A DNA stretch of 64,000 nucleotides from Acinetobacter pullicarnis. Lineage in GTDB: Bacteria > Pseudomonadota > Gammaproteobacteria > Pseudomonadales > Moraxellaceae. The notes beneath the pieces are model-generated. The model saw only the letters and a program-made list of their open reading frames with translations. It was not told the origin of the DNA and made no database searches. Both the position numbers and the translations under genes were made by a program. The stretch is from NCBI RefSeq assembly GCF_006352475.1, contig NZ_VCMZ01000001.1:3905479-3969478 (forward strand). Reading direction: 5' to 3'. This document shows, in pieces, positions 63,336 to 64,000 of the stretch (the first letter of the stretch is position 1; every line of letters starts with the position of its first letter).

Positions 63336-64000
63336 AGTGAAACTCCAAAATGATCATTAATCTTCAAGGTTCGCGATTGTATTGTGCATTGTTTGAACTG
63401 TCAATGAATAAGCACTTTTCTCTGCCATATATGTATTTTTTTTATCCAATCATAAGTAAAAGAGCTTAATTGCATCTTTTCTACCTATATTTGATGAAAA
63501 ATAAGTATTCACAATATAAGTTGTTATTTTATAATATAAATGCTACTTATGCGCATAGATATACACAAGGTTATCCAGTTAAACATAACTTGAACCTTGT
63601 TTTCTGCATCACTTTAAATTTAAATTCATTTCCTAGAGTTATCCACAGTAACCTCTGCTCTTATAATTAAATTCAAATTTTAAATTTAAGATTATTACTA
63701 TTAGGTGGCATTTTTTCTGTGGAAACTACATTTTAATATTTTTAAAACAATGGTTTATCATGTGGATATCTATGTTTTTATTAATCTGATGGATTGTGGA
63801 TAAGTTTATGCTATATTTTATCCACAGCTTGTGGGTATCGATATCCATAACACGTTTAAATTCATTGTTTGGTGCGGAAGGTTGCTTTTTTGTTCAAACT
63901 GGACTGATTAAGTCATGACAGATGTGGATAACTTGGTTAGAATGGCGACCCCTCGATATGGGGGGCTTTTAAATTTAAATTAAAGACAGTGGGGTTTCAC
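63336..64000. other. Probable replication origin region (oriC) upstream of dnaA
   Basis: This AT-rich gene-free region lies between rpmH and the expected dnaA. It has four perfect DnaA boxes: TTATCCACA at 63639-63647 and 63818-63826, and TGTGGATAA at 63795-63803 and 63923-63931, plus a near match TGTGGATAT at 63761-63769. Runs of TTTAAATTTAAA at 63613-63624 and 63968-63979, and similar sequence at 63667-63689 and 63855-63864, could be unwinding elements. The rpmH promoter occupies its left edge. The dnaA start is not in the window. Confidence 0.8.
63376..63404 (-). promoter_or_regulatory. rpmH promoter
   Basis: Read on the minus strand, TTGACA (63399-63404) and TACAAT (63376-63381) are separated by 17 bases, a near-perfect sigma-70 promoter about 40 bp upstream of the rpmH start codon. 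Confidence 0.85.

Noticed and set aside
63547..63557. TTATGCGCATA near oriC, similar to a XerC arm
   Set aside because: No XerD arm lies at the required six-base spacing.
63470..63670. Open frame of 66 codons in the oriC region
   Set aside because: It spans a DnaA box and AT-rich motifs; the composition reflects AT richness rather than coding.

Overview
The window is a chromosomal segment of an Acinetobacter, most likely of the A. baumannii group, lying just to the left of the replication origin. The basis is the protein sequences and gene order (rpmH-rnpA-yidD-yidC-mnmE read leftward from an origin-like region at the right edge), a copy of an insertion sequence with the length, ends, target duplication and frameshifted transposase I remember for ISAba1, and XerC/XerD 'pdif'-type sites of the kind known from Acinetobacter plasmids. 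All identities come from reading the sequence; no database search was run.

Layout. 1-6.6 kb holds purine and lysine/cell-wall genes (partial purE, purK, a DUF523 gene, a BASS transporter, pncA, dapA, a BamC-like lipoprotein, purC). An intact 1180-bp ISAba1-type element with a 9-bp target duplication follows (6644-7823). Then come a hypothetical gene, an MltB-type lytic transglycosylase and a gene-free 880-bp region with ten copies of the palindrome TTTRAATTYAAA plus DnaA-box-like sites. 10.8-13.1 kb is a divergent LysR/MFS pair. 13.2-21.6 kb is an aromatic catabolism and uptake region: a VOC protein, maiA, fahA, a divergent IclR regulator, and two paralogous AAHS transporters flanking an OprD-type porin. 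Matching TTAC-N7-GTAA operators sit upstream of both fahA and the first transporter. 21.6-25.5 kb has a siderophore-interacting protein with a coupled small ORF, a LysR regulator, two tiny basic genes and a pilin/chaperone pair without an usher. 26.3-30.7 kb has an alcohol/aldehyde dehydrogenase pair, a 149-bp MITE-like element, a Crp/Fnr regulator and a hydroxyacid dehydrogenase.

30.8-44.5 kb is mostly core: glmS-glmU, pgpA-thiL-nusB-ribH-ribBA, mpl, a SotB-type exporter and a TerC-family gene preceded by a yybP-ykoY (manganese) riboswitch. 44.6-48.8 kb is an AT-rich accessory island: three pdif-like sites delimit a HEPN-domain gene and a segment with a broken higBA toxin-antitoxin locus and a RelA/SpoT-synthetase-domain gene, followed by an ISNCY-type element. 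This island is the best candidate here for a poorly described mobile or defence-related system.

48.8-59.2 kb has guaD, hpt, small stress membrane proteins, a DsbC-like protein, a divergent CDF exporter and RcnR-type metal sensor with two matching operators, an MFS exporter, AraC regulators with azlCD, and a GNAT gene. 59.2-63.3 kb is the conserved origin-proximal mnmE-yidC-yidD-rnpA-rpmH block. 63.4-64 kb is an AT-rich, DnaA-box-rich region that is probably oriC, with dnaA expected just beyond the window.
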